DNA of 7,559 nt from Desulfobacteraceae bacterium (GTDB taxonomy: Bacteria; Desulfobacterota; Desulfobacteria; Desulfobacterales; Desulfobacteraceae), in the NCBI GenBank assembly GCA_011390435.1, contig JAABSK010000121.1:1-7559 (forward strand), written 5' to 3'. The notes under the pieces were generated by a model that did not search any database, was not told where the DNA came from, and saw nothing but the letters and a program-made list of their open reading frames with translations. Positions 1 through 6,782 of the stretch are shown here, piece by piece. Every line of letters starts with the position of its first letter. The first letter of the stretch is position 1. The position numbers and the translations under genes are program-made.

Positions 1-392
1 ACAGGCAAATGACGCGTCAAAAGCGCAATTATATCCTCATCGGCACGGGACGGTGGGGCACACGCGACCCGTTTTTGGGTATCCCGGTGAACTGGTCGCA
101 GATATCCAATGCAAGAGTGATTGTTGAAACAAGTCTTGATAATTTTCCGTTTGACTCATCGCTGGGGTCCCATTTTTTTCACAATGTCACATCAATGAAT
201 ATTGGATATTTTTCTGTGTCACATAACACCGATATCGATTTTATCCGTTGGAACATACTGGAAAAACAGAAATTAATAAGCAAAACAAAACATTTCAGGC
301 ATGTCAGGTTTGAAAAACCGCTGCGTGTGATCATGGATGGCAGGAAACGAACATCTGCAATTTTGCTGCCAGATTCCGATCGCATCAGATGA
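1..392 (+). CDS. PEP/pyruvate-binding (PEP synthase-like) protein, C-terminal fragment
   Basis: This is the last ~130 residues of a larger protein. The reading frame is open to the left edge (codons AGG CAA precede the first ATG at 9), so that ATG is probably internal and the true start lies outside the window. The visible part begins with a glycine-rich stretch, YILIGTGRWGTRDPFLGIPV, followed by WSQISNARVIVE, a SLGSHFFHNVTS block and IGYFSV. I recognise this set as the C-terminal region of long bacterial proteins annotated as PEP/pyruvate-binding domain or PEP synthase-like. Their N-terminal part is an ATP-grasp pyruvate phosphate dikinase domain, which is not visible here. The exact reaction is unknown; conversion between pyruvate and PEP is a family-level inference. 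The fragment ends in a basic tail with a TGA stop at 390-392. It is richer in A+T than the glycogen genes. A 263-bp gap separates it from glgP, so it is probably not in the same operon. Confidence 0.6.
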   Translation, partial: RQMTRQKRNYILIGTGRWGTRDPFLGIPVNWSQISNARVIVETSLDNFPFDSSLGSHFFHNVTSMNIGYFSVSHNTDIDFIRWNILEKQKLISKTKHFRHVRFEKPLRVIMDGRKRTSAILLPDSDRIR

Positions 393-430
393 ACCAAAAC
401 GTGCCTTATTTATCAGACAGGTGACAGGCA

Positions 431-449
431 GATGGAGACCATCATTTTT
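431..449 (+). terminator. Weak intrinsic terminator candidate after the dikinase-like gene
   Basis: A short stem GATGG (431-435) / CCATC (439-443) with a 3-nt loop is followed by a T run (445-449), 39 nt past the upstream stop codon. The position is right for ending the upstream transcript, but a 5-bp stem is short and further T-rich DNA follows up to position 500. Rho-dependent ending or readthrough into glgP remain possible. Confidence 0.3.
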
Positions 450-515
450 GTAATCGATCTTGTTTCTCTTTTATTTTCAGATGGTTGGCTTTTTTCTCTT
501 GTCATAAATCTGTTC

Positions 516-553
516 CCCTGATACAGGTACAGCATGTTTGACCTGTATCAGGG
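516..553. repeat. Perfect 13-bp inverted repeat, possible operator pair upstream of glgP
   Basis: CCCTGATACAGGT (516-528) is repeated as its exact reverse complement ACCTGTATCAGGG (541-553) with a 12-nt spacer. Each arm also has internal symmetry: CCTG-ATA-CAGG at 517-527 and CCTG-TAT-CAGG at 542-552. The element can therefore be read as two short palindromic sites with centres 25 bp apart. No T run follows on either strand, which argues against an intrinsic terminator. The right arm overlaps the end of the predicted -35 box and the promoter spacer, which fits binding by a repressor or activator. A structural hairpin in DNA or RNA, or a dispersed repeat, would be alternatives. No regulator gene is in the window. 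Confidence 0.6.
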
Positions 554-566
554 TGGAGACAATATT
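538..566 (+). promoter_or_regulatory. Predicted sigma-70 promoter of the glgP-glgA-glgB operon
   Basis: TTGACC (538-543) matches five of six bases of the -35 consensus. It lies 17 bp upstream of AATATT (561-566), which matches four of six bases of the -10 consensus. Transcription would begin near 573, giving a leader of about 80 nt before the glgP ATG at 656. The -35 box shares bases 541-543 with the right arm of the inverted repeat at 516-553, so the two elements may work together. This is a prediction by eye only. Confidence 0.4.
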
Positions 567-655
567 TCGGATGATGACGGATTGGTTATCGTTTGGCTTA
601 AAAACAGCGCTTAAATGAATGACATTGATTGATATCTGGAGAACAAAACCACATT

Positions 656-3217
656 ATGGAAGAGATGCAGATTTACAAAGTTTATCCGGCGATTCCCGAA
701 CCATTGTCCTTTCTGGATTATCTGTCCAGAAACCTGTGGTGGTGCTGGGATCAGGAAGCCATTGAACTGTTTTACCGAATCAACCCGGTGCAATGGGAGA
801 AAATCGGAAAAAACCCGGTGGCTTTTCTGTCGCATATTTCCCAGCGGAGATTTGAAGCCCTGTCCCGGGATGAAAGTTTTATCGGCCACCTGAACCGGGT
901 AAAATCCAAATTCGAACGCATGTTCTCCGATGCTTCCCGGATCCCGGAATTTGACGTGAATACAAAGGAAAGCATTGTATACCTGTCCATGGAGTTCGGC
1001 CTGCACGAATCCCTGCCGTTTTTTGCAGGCGGGCTTGGTGTTCTGGCCGGAGACCACTTGAAAGCGGCCTCCACCGTTGGCCTGCCATTGGTCGGCGTCG
1101 GCCTGCTGTTCCGGGAAGGGTATTTTCAGCAATACCTGGATCACAACGGCTGGCAGCTTGAAAGCTATCCGATTGTTGATGTGTTTGACCTGCCGGTGCA
1201 AAGGGTAAAAGACAACCATGGCCAGGACCTGATCATTGAAGTTGCAGGACCCTGGGAAACCATCCGGGCCTGTGTCTGGCAGGTCAAGGTGGGGAAAATC
1301 CGCCTGCTGATGCTGGACACCAACCTGCCTGAAAACTCGGCTGCTGTAAAAGATATTACCTCACGGCTTTATGCCAGCCACGGCAACACCCGGGTGGCCC
1401 AGGAAGCACTGCTGGGCATTGGCGGCATCAAGGTGCTCAAAGCCCTGGATATTTTTCCCAGTGTCTGCCACATGAACGAAGGCCATTGCACCTTTGCCGG
1501 TCTGGAGCGAGTCTCTTTGATGATGGACCGGTTTGATCTTGATGTGGAAAGCGCCATACAGCTGTGCATGAGAAGCTGTGTGTTTACCACACATACGCCG
1601 GTGGCTGCCGGTCACGATGAATTTCCGGCAGACCTGGTCCGTCCGTATCTCAGACCCTATGTCGAAAAATTCGCGCTCTCTGAAAACACGCTCCTGTCAT
1701 GGGGCAGAGCGCCGAATGCCCATGAAATGGAAAAATTCTCCATGTTTATTTTCGGCACCCGGTTTGCCGGATTCATCAACGGCGTAAGCCGGCTGCACGG
1801 CCAGGTGGCGCGGCGCATGTGGCAGTCCTTGTGGCCAGGGCGGCATATCGAAGAGATCCCCATCTCCCATGTCACCAATGGCGTGCATATCTGTTCATAC
1901 ATTTCCCGGCAGAAAAATGCCCTGTTTGAACGCTATCTGGCCTCAGACTGGTCTTTACGCCAGTCCGACTTCAGGCTGGTTTCCCGGATTGACAATATTG
2001 AAAGCTCAGATCTCTGGCATGTTCATGAGCTGGACCGTGCCAACCTGATCCGCAAAAGCCGGCAACTGCTTCTGGCCCAGTATGAGCGGCGCAATGCCCC
2101 CAGAAATGTTCTGGAAGAAGTGGTAGAAGCTCTGGACCACCACTGCCTGACCATCTGTTTTGCCCGGCGGTTTGCCACCTACAAGCGGGCAGGACTCCTG
2201 CTCAAGGATATCCCTCGCCTGACAAGGCTGATCACCGATGAAGACCACCCCATTCAGCTGATCTTTGCCGGAAAAGCCCACCCCAATGATGACGAGGGGA
2301 AAGCGATCATCAAAAGCATTGTCGAGTTTGCCAGACGGCACGAAGTCCGCCACCGGGTGGTGTTTCTGGAGAATTATGACATCAATATCGCCCGGTACAT
2401 GGTTCAAGGCTGTGATGTCTGGCTTAACACGCCCAGACGTCCGTATGAAGCCTGCGGCACATCTGGAATGAAAGCGGCTGCCAACGGCGGCCTTAATCTG
2501 TCCATCCTGGATGGATGGTGGTGCGAAGGATATCGCATTGACAGAGGATGGGCCATTGGAAACGGGGAAGACTATGAAGATCCGGAATACCAGGATGCCG
2601 TCGAGAGCCAGGCCCTGTTCAACATTCTTGAAAATGAGGTGATCCCGGCCTTTTACAACAGAAAAAGGGGCAATGCCCCGGCCAAATGGATCAAGATGAT
2701 GAAAGCCTCCATGAAAATGGCCATGACCGAGTTTTCAAGCGACCACATGGTGCGGGAATATTCCAACCGGTATTATCTTCCCGCCCTCATGAATCTCAAA
2801 CGCCTTGTTTCTGACAAAGCCAGCCAGGCCAGGGAACTTGCCCTGACCCTGTCCCGCCTCAAAGCGCTGTGGAGCAAGATCCGCCTGACCACCCCGAAAA
2901 TAGAGACATCTGCAGATTTCAAGGTTGGTGACACCTTTAACCTGACCCTGGAGGTTTTTCTCGGAGAGCTGGAACCGGAAGAGGTGGAGGTTCAGATTTA
3001 TCACGGCAAACTCAGGGGAGGCGGCCAGATGGAAGGCAGCCGTCCGGAAACCATGCAGCTGGAGCGAATGATCGAACCTGGCTATTATCGATACAGCTCT
3101 ACCCTGGTCTGTTCCGATTCCGGCCGGTTCGGGTATACTGCCAGGGTGATTCCCAGCGGGGATGATGTATTGCGTCATACCCCCGGCCTGGTCACCTGGG
3201 CCAATGATAAAAAATAA
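656..3217 (+). CDS. glgP: Alpha-glucan (glycogen/maltodextrin) phosphorylase, GT35 family
   Basis: This PLP-dependent enzyme splits terminal alpha-1,4-linked glucose from glycogen or maltodextrin with phosphate, giving glucose-1-phosphate in the cytoplasm. The 853-residue protein has an N-terminal DUF3417-like region (LSRNLWWCWDQEAIELF, then DPxxW-like INPVQWEKIGKNPVAFL). The catalytic core follows: YLSMEFGLHESLPFFAGGLG, MNEGHCTF (near residue 273), TTHTPVAAGHDEF, HVTNGVH and FARRFATYKRAG. It also has EACGTSGMKAAANGG, whose lysine (about residue 606) is the expected PLP attachment site. A beta-rich tail of ~110 residues ends the protein. These features place it in the divergent bacterial GlgP branch, not the muscle/MalP branch. 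ATG 656 is preferred because GGAGA lies at 638-642 (13 nt upstream). A TTG at 629 in the same frame lacks a ribosome site, and the ATG at 665 sits too close to GGAAGAG. It is the first gene of the operon, with glgA 24 nt downstream. It looks intact. Confidence 0.93.
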   Translation: MEEMQIYKVYPAIPEPLSFLDYLSRNLWWCWDQEAIELFYRINPVQWEKIGKNPVAFLSHISQRRFEALSRDESFIGHLNRVKSKFERMFSDASRIPEFDVNTKESIVYLSMEFGLHESLPFFAGGLGVLAGDHLKAASTVGLPLVGVGLLFREGYFQQYLDHNGWQLESYPIVDVFDLPVQRVKDNHGQDLIIEVAGPWETIRACVWQVKVGKIRLLMLDTNLPENSAAVKDITSRLYASHGNTRVAQEALLGIGGIKVLKALDIFPSVCHMNEGHCTFAGLERVSLMMDRFDLDVESAIQLCMRSCVFTTHTPVAAGHDEFPADLVRPYLRPYVEKFALSENTLLSWGRAPNAHEMEKFSMFIFGTRFAGFINGVSRLHGQVARRMWQSLWPGRHIEEIPISHVTNGVHICSYISRQKNALFERYLASDWSLRQSDFRLVSRIDNIESSDLWHVHELDRANLIRKSRQLLLAQYERRNAPRNVLEEVVEALDHHCLTICFARRFATYKRAGLLLKDIPRLTRLITDEDHPIQLIFAGKAHPNDDEGKAIIKSIVEFARRHEVRHRVVFLENYDINIARYMVQGCDVWLNTPRRPYEACGTSGMKAAANGGLNLSILDGWWCEGYRIDRGWAIGNGEDYEDPEYQDAVESQALFNILENEVIPAFYNRKRGNAPAKWIKMMKASMKMAMTEFSSDHMVREYSNRYYLPALMNLKRLVSDKASQARELALTLSRLKALWSKIRLTTPKIETSADFKVGDTFNLTLEVFLGELEPEEVEVQIYHGKLRGGGQMEGSRPETMQLERMIEPGYYRYSSTLVCSDSGRFGYTARVIPSGDDVLRHTPGLVTWANDKK

Positions 3218-3241
3218 TTGACAGGTATATGGAATAAAAAA

Positions 3242-4741
3242 ATGCAGACAAAACCGCGAATCCTCATTGTTACACCAGAGGTCACCTATCTGCCGGAAGA
3301 TATGAGCCAGGGTGCAAATTATTCTGCAAAGGCCGGAGGCCTGGCAGATGTTTCCGCCGCCCTGATCAGCGCCCTGTACGATCTTGGGTGCGACGTTCAT
3401 GTGGCGCTTCCGGATTACCGGTCCATATATAACGGCTATTCCACCAAAACCCACAACCAGGAGCTTGCAAAAATCCGCAAACGCCTGGATGAAGAACGCA
3501 TCCACCTGGCAGCAGACCGCTCCTTTTATTATCTGGACAATGTTTATTCCGGCTATTCCGACAAAGATCTGAAGGTCTCGCTGGCGTTCCAGCGGGAGGT
3601 GATCAACAACATCATTCCCAGGGTGGAGCCGGACATTATCCATTGCAACGACTGGATGACCGGCCTGATCCCGGCCATGGCACGGCAGATCGAAATTCCC
3701 TGCCTGTTTACCATCCACAACATCCATACCATGACCTCGACCATGGCGGAAATTGAAGACCGGGGCATTGATGCCGCATCCTTCTGGAAATGGCTGTATT
3801 TTAAAAATCCCCCTGCCAATTATGAAGAAAGCCGGGAATGGAACCGGGTGGATTTTTTAACATCCGGAGTGTTTGCCGCCCATTATGTGAACACCGTGAG
3901 CCCGACGTTTTTAAAAGAGATTGTAGATGACCGTCACCCGTTTATCGAGCCCTGCCTGAAAACCGAACTGAGCAATAAATACCACTCCGGCTGTGCCACA
4001 GGGATCCTCAATGCACCGGAACCCAGCTTCAATCCGGCAGTGGATTTAATGATTGAACACAATTACGGCCCGAAAAACCATGCTGAAAAAAAACGGCTGA
4101 ACAAAACCGCTCTGCAGAAAATCCTTGACCTGGATCAGGATGAAAATGCACCCCTGTTTTTCTGGCCCTCGCGGCTGGACCCGGTTCAAAAGGGATGCCA
4201 GCTTCTGGCCCAGATCATGTACGAACTTGTCGAGGCATACAAAGATGACGGCCTCCAGATCGTGTCAGTGGCCAGCGGCGTCTTTCAGAAACATTTCCAT
4301 GATATTGTCCGTATTCACGGTATCAGCAACCGGGTCGGGGTCTGTGGTTTCAATGATCCCCTCTCCCACCAGGCCTTTGCCGCCAGTGATTTTCTGTTCA
4401 TGCCGTCCTCTTTTGAGCCGTGCGGACTGCCCCAGATGGTGGGCCCCATCTACGGCACCCTGCCCATTGTGTTTGACACCGGCGGTCTGCATGATACCGT
4501 CCGGCAGCTGGATGTCAGTGAAAACACGGGAAATGGATTTTTGTTCTCGGTTCACGATGCCATCGGCCTGCGGTGGGCCGTGGACCGGGCCATGGATTTT
4601 TACCGCCTGGATGCTGAAACCCGGGAAACACAGATCCGGCGCATCATGATCGAAGGCGTCCTGGAATTCAACCACAGCCGGTGTGCTGAAAGCTATATCG
4701 ACCTGTATGGAAAGATGCTCCAGAGGCCCTTCCTTGTCTGA
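3242..4741 (+). CDS. glgA: Glycogen synthase, GT5 family, divergent form
   Basis: The enzyme transfers glucose from ADP-glucose (or possibly UDP-glucose) to the non-reducing end of an alpha-1,4-glucan. It has 499 residues, close to the usual ~480-500, with two Rossmann-like halves. Signatures are LIVTPEV, KAGGLADV (K30, D36), HCNDWMTG (D137, W138), TIHN (H159), NTVSPTF, GILN (N257), SRLDPVQKG (R311, K317), SSFEPCGLPQM (E392) and FDTGGLHDTV. Counterparts of the main E. coli GlgA active-site residues are therefore present. Some motifs differ: GILNAPEP replaces the usual GILNGID, the R-to-K spacing is one residue longer than in E. coli GlgA (SRLTSQKG), and a short insertion precedes KAGG. The donor sugar cannot be told from sequence. 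ATG 3242 is chosen, with GGA at 3231-3233 as a weak ribosome site; the open frame extends back to a TTG at 3218 directly after the glgP stop. The 3' end overlaps glgB by 8 nt. Confidence 0.9.
   Translation: MQTKPRILIVTPEVTYLPEDMSQGANYSAKAGGLADVSAALISALYDLGCDVHVALPDYRSIYNGYSTKTHNQELAKIRKRLDEERIHLAADRSFYYLDNVYSGYSDKDLKVSLAFQREVINNIIPRVEPDIIHCNDWMTGLIPAMARQIEIPCLFTIHNIHTMTSTMAEIEDRGIDAASFWKWLYFKNPPANYEESREWNRVDFLTSGVFAAHYVNTVSPTFLKEIVDDRHPFIEPCLKTELSNKYHSGCATGILNAPEPSFNPAVDLMIEHNYGPKNHAEKKRLNKTALQKILDLDQDENAPLFFWPSRLDPVQKGCQLLAQIMYELVEAYKDDGLQIVSVASGVFQKHFHDIVRIHGISNRVGVCGFNDPLSHQAFAASDFLFMPSSFEPCGLPQMVGPIYGTLPIVFDTGGLHDTVRQLDVSENTGNGFLFSVHDAIGLRWAVDRAMDFYRLDAETRETQIRRIMIEGVLEFNHSRCAESYIDLYGKMLQRPFLV
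4722..4726 (+). promoter_or_regulatory. Ribosome binding site that selects the glgB TTG start
   Basis: AGAGG lies inside the last codons of glgA, 7 nt before the TTG at 4734. The other in-frame starts, GTG 4683 and ATG 4707, have no comparable purine-rich site upstream. This supports TTG as the start and suggests translational coupling between glgA and glgB. Confidence 0.5.
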
Positions 4742-6782
4742 TTCAGGCCTTTTCAACGATTCATACCTGCTGCCCTATGCCAGGGTCATCCAGTCCAGGC
4801 TGGCGCGGATCAGGGACGTAAAACAGCAGGTGCTGGGCAGATCCGGCCGACACCTGTCTGATGTGGCTGATTATCATGACGTTTTTGGAATGCACCTGTC
4901 GCAGGATCAAACACAGTGGATCATGCGCGAGTGGGCGCCCAACGCCACAGACATCTTTATCCTGTGCGATAAATCCGGGTGGAAACCGCACCGGGATTTT
5001 GCCCTTGAAAAAATTGACCACAGCGTGTTTGAAGGCCGGTTTTCAGCAGAGACCTTCTCCCACAAAGATCTTTATCACCTGAAAGTGGTCTGGCCCGGCG
5101 GAGAAGGAGAACGGATTCCCACCGCTGCCCGCAGGGTGGTCCAGGATGAAACCACCCTGATTTTCAACGCCCAGATCTGGCAGCCGTCACCTTCCTATGC
5201 GTGGAGACACCCTGAAATCAGCCGGTCAGCCGATCCCCTGCTCATTTATGAAGCCCACATCGGCATGGCACTGGAAGATCTCAGAGTGGGCACCTATGCT
5301 GAATTTGAACGCCATATCCTGCCCAAAATCCAGCACAGCGGATACAACACCCTGCAACTGATGGCCATACAGGAACACCCCTACTATGGCTCGTTTGGTT
5401 ACCATGTCTCCAGTTTTTTTGCACCATCCTCCAGATTTGGCACGCCTGAAGAATTGAAACACCTGATTGACACCGCCCATGGCATGGGCATCCAGGTGTT
5501 GATGGATATGGTTCATTCCCATTGTGTGCGCAATGAAGTAGAGGGTCTGTCCAGATTTGACGGCACCCTGTACCAGTTTTTCCATGACGGGCCCAAAGGC
5601 ATTCACCATTTGTGGGACTCGCGCTGTTTTGACTATGGAAAGCCCCAGGTGATCCGATTCTTATTGTCCAACCTGAAATACTGGATCGATGAATTCCATG
5701 TGGATGGATTCCGATTTGACGGGATCACCTCCATGCTGTTCGAGGACCACGGACTGGGACGGGCATTTACCTGTTATGATGACTATTACGGCAATGACGT
5801 GGATGTGGATGCCCTGGCCTATCTGAACATGGCCAATGACCTGGTGCATGAAATCAAACCCTGTGCCATCTCCATTGCAGAGGATGTCAGCGGATATCCC
5901 GGCCTGGCAGCGCCTGCATCTCTTGGCGGAACCGGGTTTGACTATCGCTTTGCCATGGGCATTGCAGACTACTGGATCAAGCTGATCAAGGAGGTCCGGG
6001 ACGAAGACTGGCCCATGGGAACCCTGTGGCATGAACTGACCACCCGGCGGAAGGAAGAAAAAACCATCAGCTATGCAGAAAGCCATGACCAGGCCCTGGT
6101 GGGGGATAAAACCCTGATGATGCATCTGATGGGCGTTCACATTTATACCGGCATGCACCGCACCTGCAACATGATTGAAACCCACCGCGCAGTGGCGCTT
6201 CACAAGATGATCCGCCTGATTACCATTGCAACAGCCAATGCCGGATACCTGAATTTCATGGGCAATGAATTCGGCCACCCCGAATGGGTGGATTTTCCAT
6301 CACAGCAGAACGGGTTTTCCTTTCAATATGCCCGCCGGCAGTGGTCATTGAAATACCACCCGGATTTATACTATGCCTGCCTGTTTGAATTTGACCGGCA
6401 AATGATCGATCTGGTGAAAACCTGCTCCCTGTTTGCAGACACCCAGGCCCGGTGCCTGCATCTGCACGATGCCGATAAAATCCTGGCCTTTGAGCGCAAG
6501 GGACTGATCTTTGTGTTTAATTTTCACCCCACAGCCTCGTATACAGACTACCGGTTCAAAACCGCTCCCGGCCACTACCAGATGATCCTGAACACAGACG
6601 AAGATCGATTCGGCGGCCATGAACGGCTGATGCCCGATCAGATTCACATGACCCTTCATGATCCAGCAGCCCCTGACCCTGCCCATTGGATCAGCCTGTA
6701 CCTGCCCGCCAGAACCGCCATTGTCCTGGCACCACGCCAATTGATCAGGGATGAAATCGACAGAACAACACCGTTCTTATAA
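4734..6782 (+). CDS. glgB: 1,4-alpha-glucan branching enzyme, eukaryote-like GH13 type
   Basis: The enzyme cuts an alpha-1,4 chain and rejoins the piece as an alpha-1,6 branch, making glycogen branched and soluble. With a TTG start it has 682 residues. The order is an N-terminal helix segment ([16 protein letters not shown]), a CBM48-like domain (about 45-135; [22 protein letters not shown]), a GH13 barrel and a C-terminal beta domain ([16 protein letters not shown]). The predicted nucleophile is D329 in [11 protein letters not shown], the acid/base E383 in IAEDVSG, and the third carboxylate D452 in [13 protein letters not shown]. Long blocks such as [23 protein letters not shown] and SYTDYR match the animal/fungal GBE1 type (GH13_8) better than the E. 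coli GlgB type. The start at TTG 4734 is favoured by AGAGG upstream; ATG 4707 (+9 residues) or GTG 4683 (+17) are alternatives. The gene overlaps glgA by 8 nt, and its stop overlaps that of the convergent integrase by 6 nt. Confidence 0.92.
   Translation: MSDSGLFNDSYLLPYARVIQSRLARIRDVKQQVLGRSGRHLSDVADYHDVFGMHLSQDQTQWIMREWAPNATDIFILCDKSGWKPHRDFALEKIDHSVFEGRFSAETFSHKDLYHLKVVWPGGEGERIPTAARRVVQDETTLIFNAQIWQPSPSYAWRHPEISRSADPLLIYEAHIGMALEDLRVGTYAEFERHILPKIQHSGYNTLQLMAIQEHPYYGSFGYHVSSFFAPSSRFGTPEELKHLIDTAHGMGIQVLMDMVHSHCVRNEVEGLSRFDGTLYQFFHDGPKGIHHLWDSRCFDYGKPQVIRFLLSNLKYWIDEFHVDGFRFDGITSMLFEDHGLGRAFTCYDDYYGNDVDVDALAYLNMANDLVHEIKPCAISIAEDVSGYPGLAAPASLGGTGFDYRFAMGIADYWIKLIKEVRDEDWPMGTLWHELTTRRKEEKTISYAESHDQALVGDKTLMMHLMGVHIYTGMHRTCNMIETHRAVALHKMIRLITIATANAGYLNFMGNEFGHPEWVDFPSQQNGFSFQYARRQWSLKYHPDLYYACLFEFDRQMIDLVKTCSLFADTQARCLHLHDADKILAFERKGLIFVFNFHPTASYTDYRFKTAPGHYQMILNTDEDRFGGHERLMPDQIHMTLHDPAAPDPAHWISLYLPARTAIVLAPRQLIRDEIDRTTPFL
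6777..6782. other. Shared stop-codon palindrome of convergent glgB and integrase
   Basis: TTATAA reads the same on both strands. Its right half (6780-6782) is the TAA stop of glgB on the + strand and its left half (6777-6779) is the TAA stop of the integrase on the - strand. There is no intergenic space and no convincing terminator between the two genes, so each transcript probably extends into the other gene. Confidence 0.9.

Noticed and set aside
516..553. The inverted repeat as an intrinsic terminator
   Set aside because: The stem is strong, but no T run follows it on either strand, and it sits within the predicted promoter region.
629..655. TTG at 629 as the glgP start
   Set aside because: No ribosome site precedes it, and the extra nine residues lie upstream of the conserved beginning of the protein; ATG 656 has GGAGA upstream.
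611..1219. A 202-residue open frame on the - strand over the start of glgP
   Set aside because: It lies opposite conserved phosphorylase coding sequence and shows no known motif.
2423..2429. GCTTAAC resembling an attC core (RYYYAAC)
   Set aside because: It lies within glgP coding sequence and I saw no matching GTTRRRY partner at a suitable distance; a 7-base degenerate match is expected by chance.
2735..3727. A 330-residue open frame on the - strand across the glgP/glgA junction
   Set aside because: It is antisense to two genes with strong family motifs, has no recognisable domain, and is best explained as a shadow of their codon use.
4125..4649. A 174-residue open frame on the + strand inside glgA in another frame
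   Set aside because: The composition (many Pro, Arg, Ser, Trp) and complete overlap with the conserved GlgA C-terminal half mark it as a shadow.
5661..6278. A 205-residue open frame on the - strand inside glgB
   Set aside because: It lies opposite the conserved catalytic barrel of the branching enzyme; its His/Gly-rich composition is typical of antisense translation.
6762..6777. AGAAC/GTTCT stem at the end of glgB as a terminator
   Set aside because: It has a five-base stem without a following T run on either strand.
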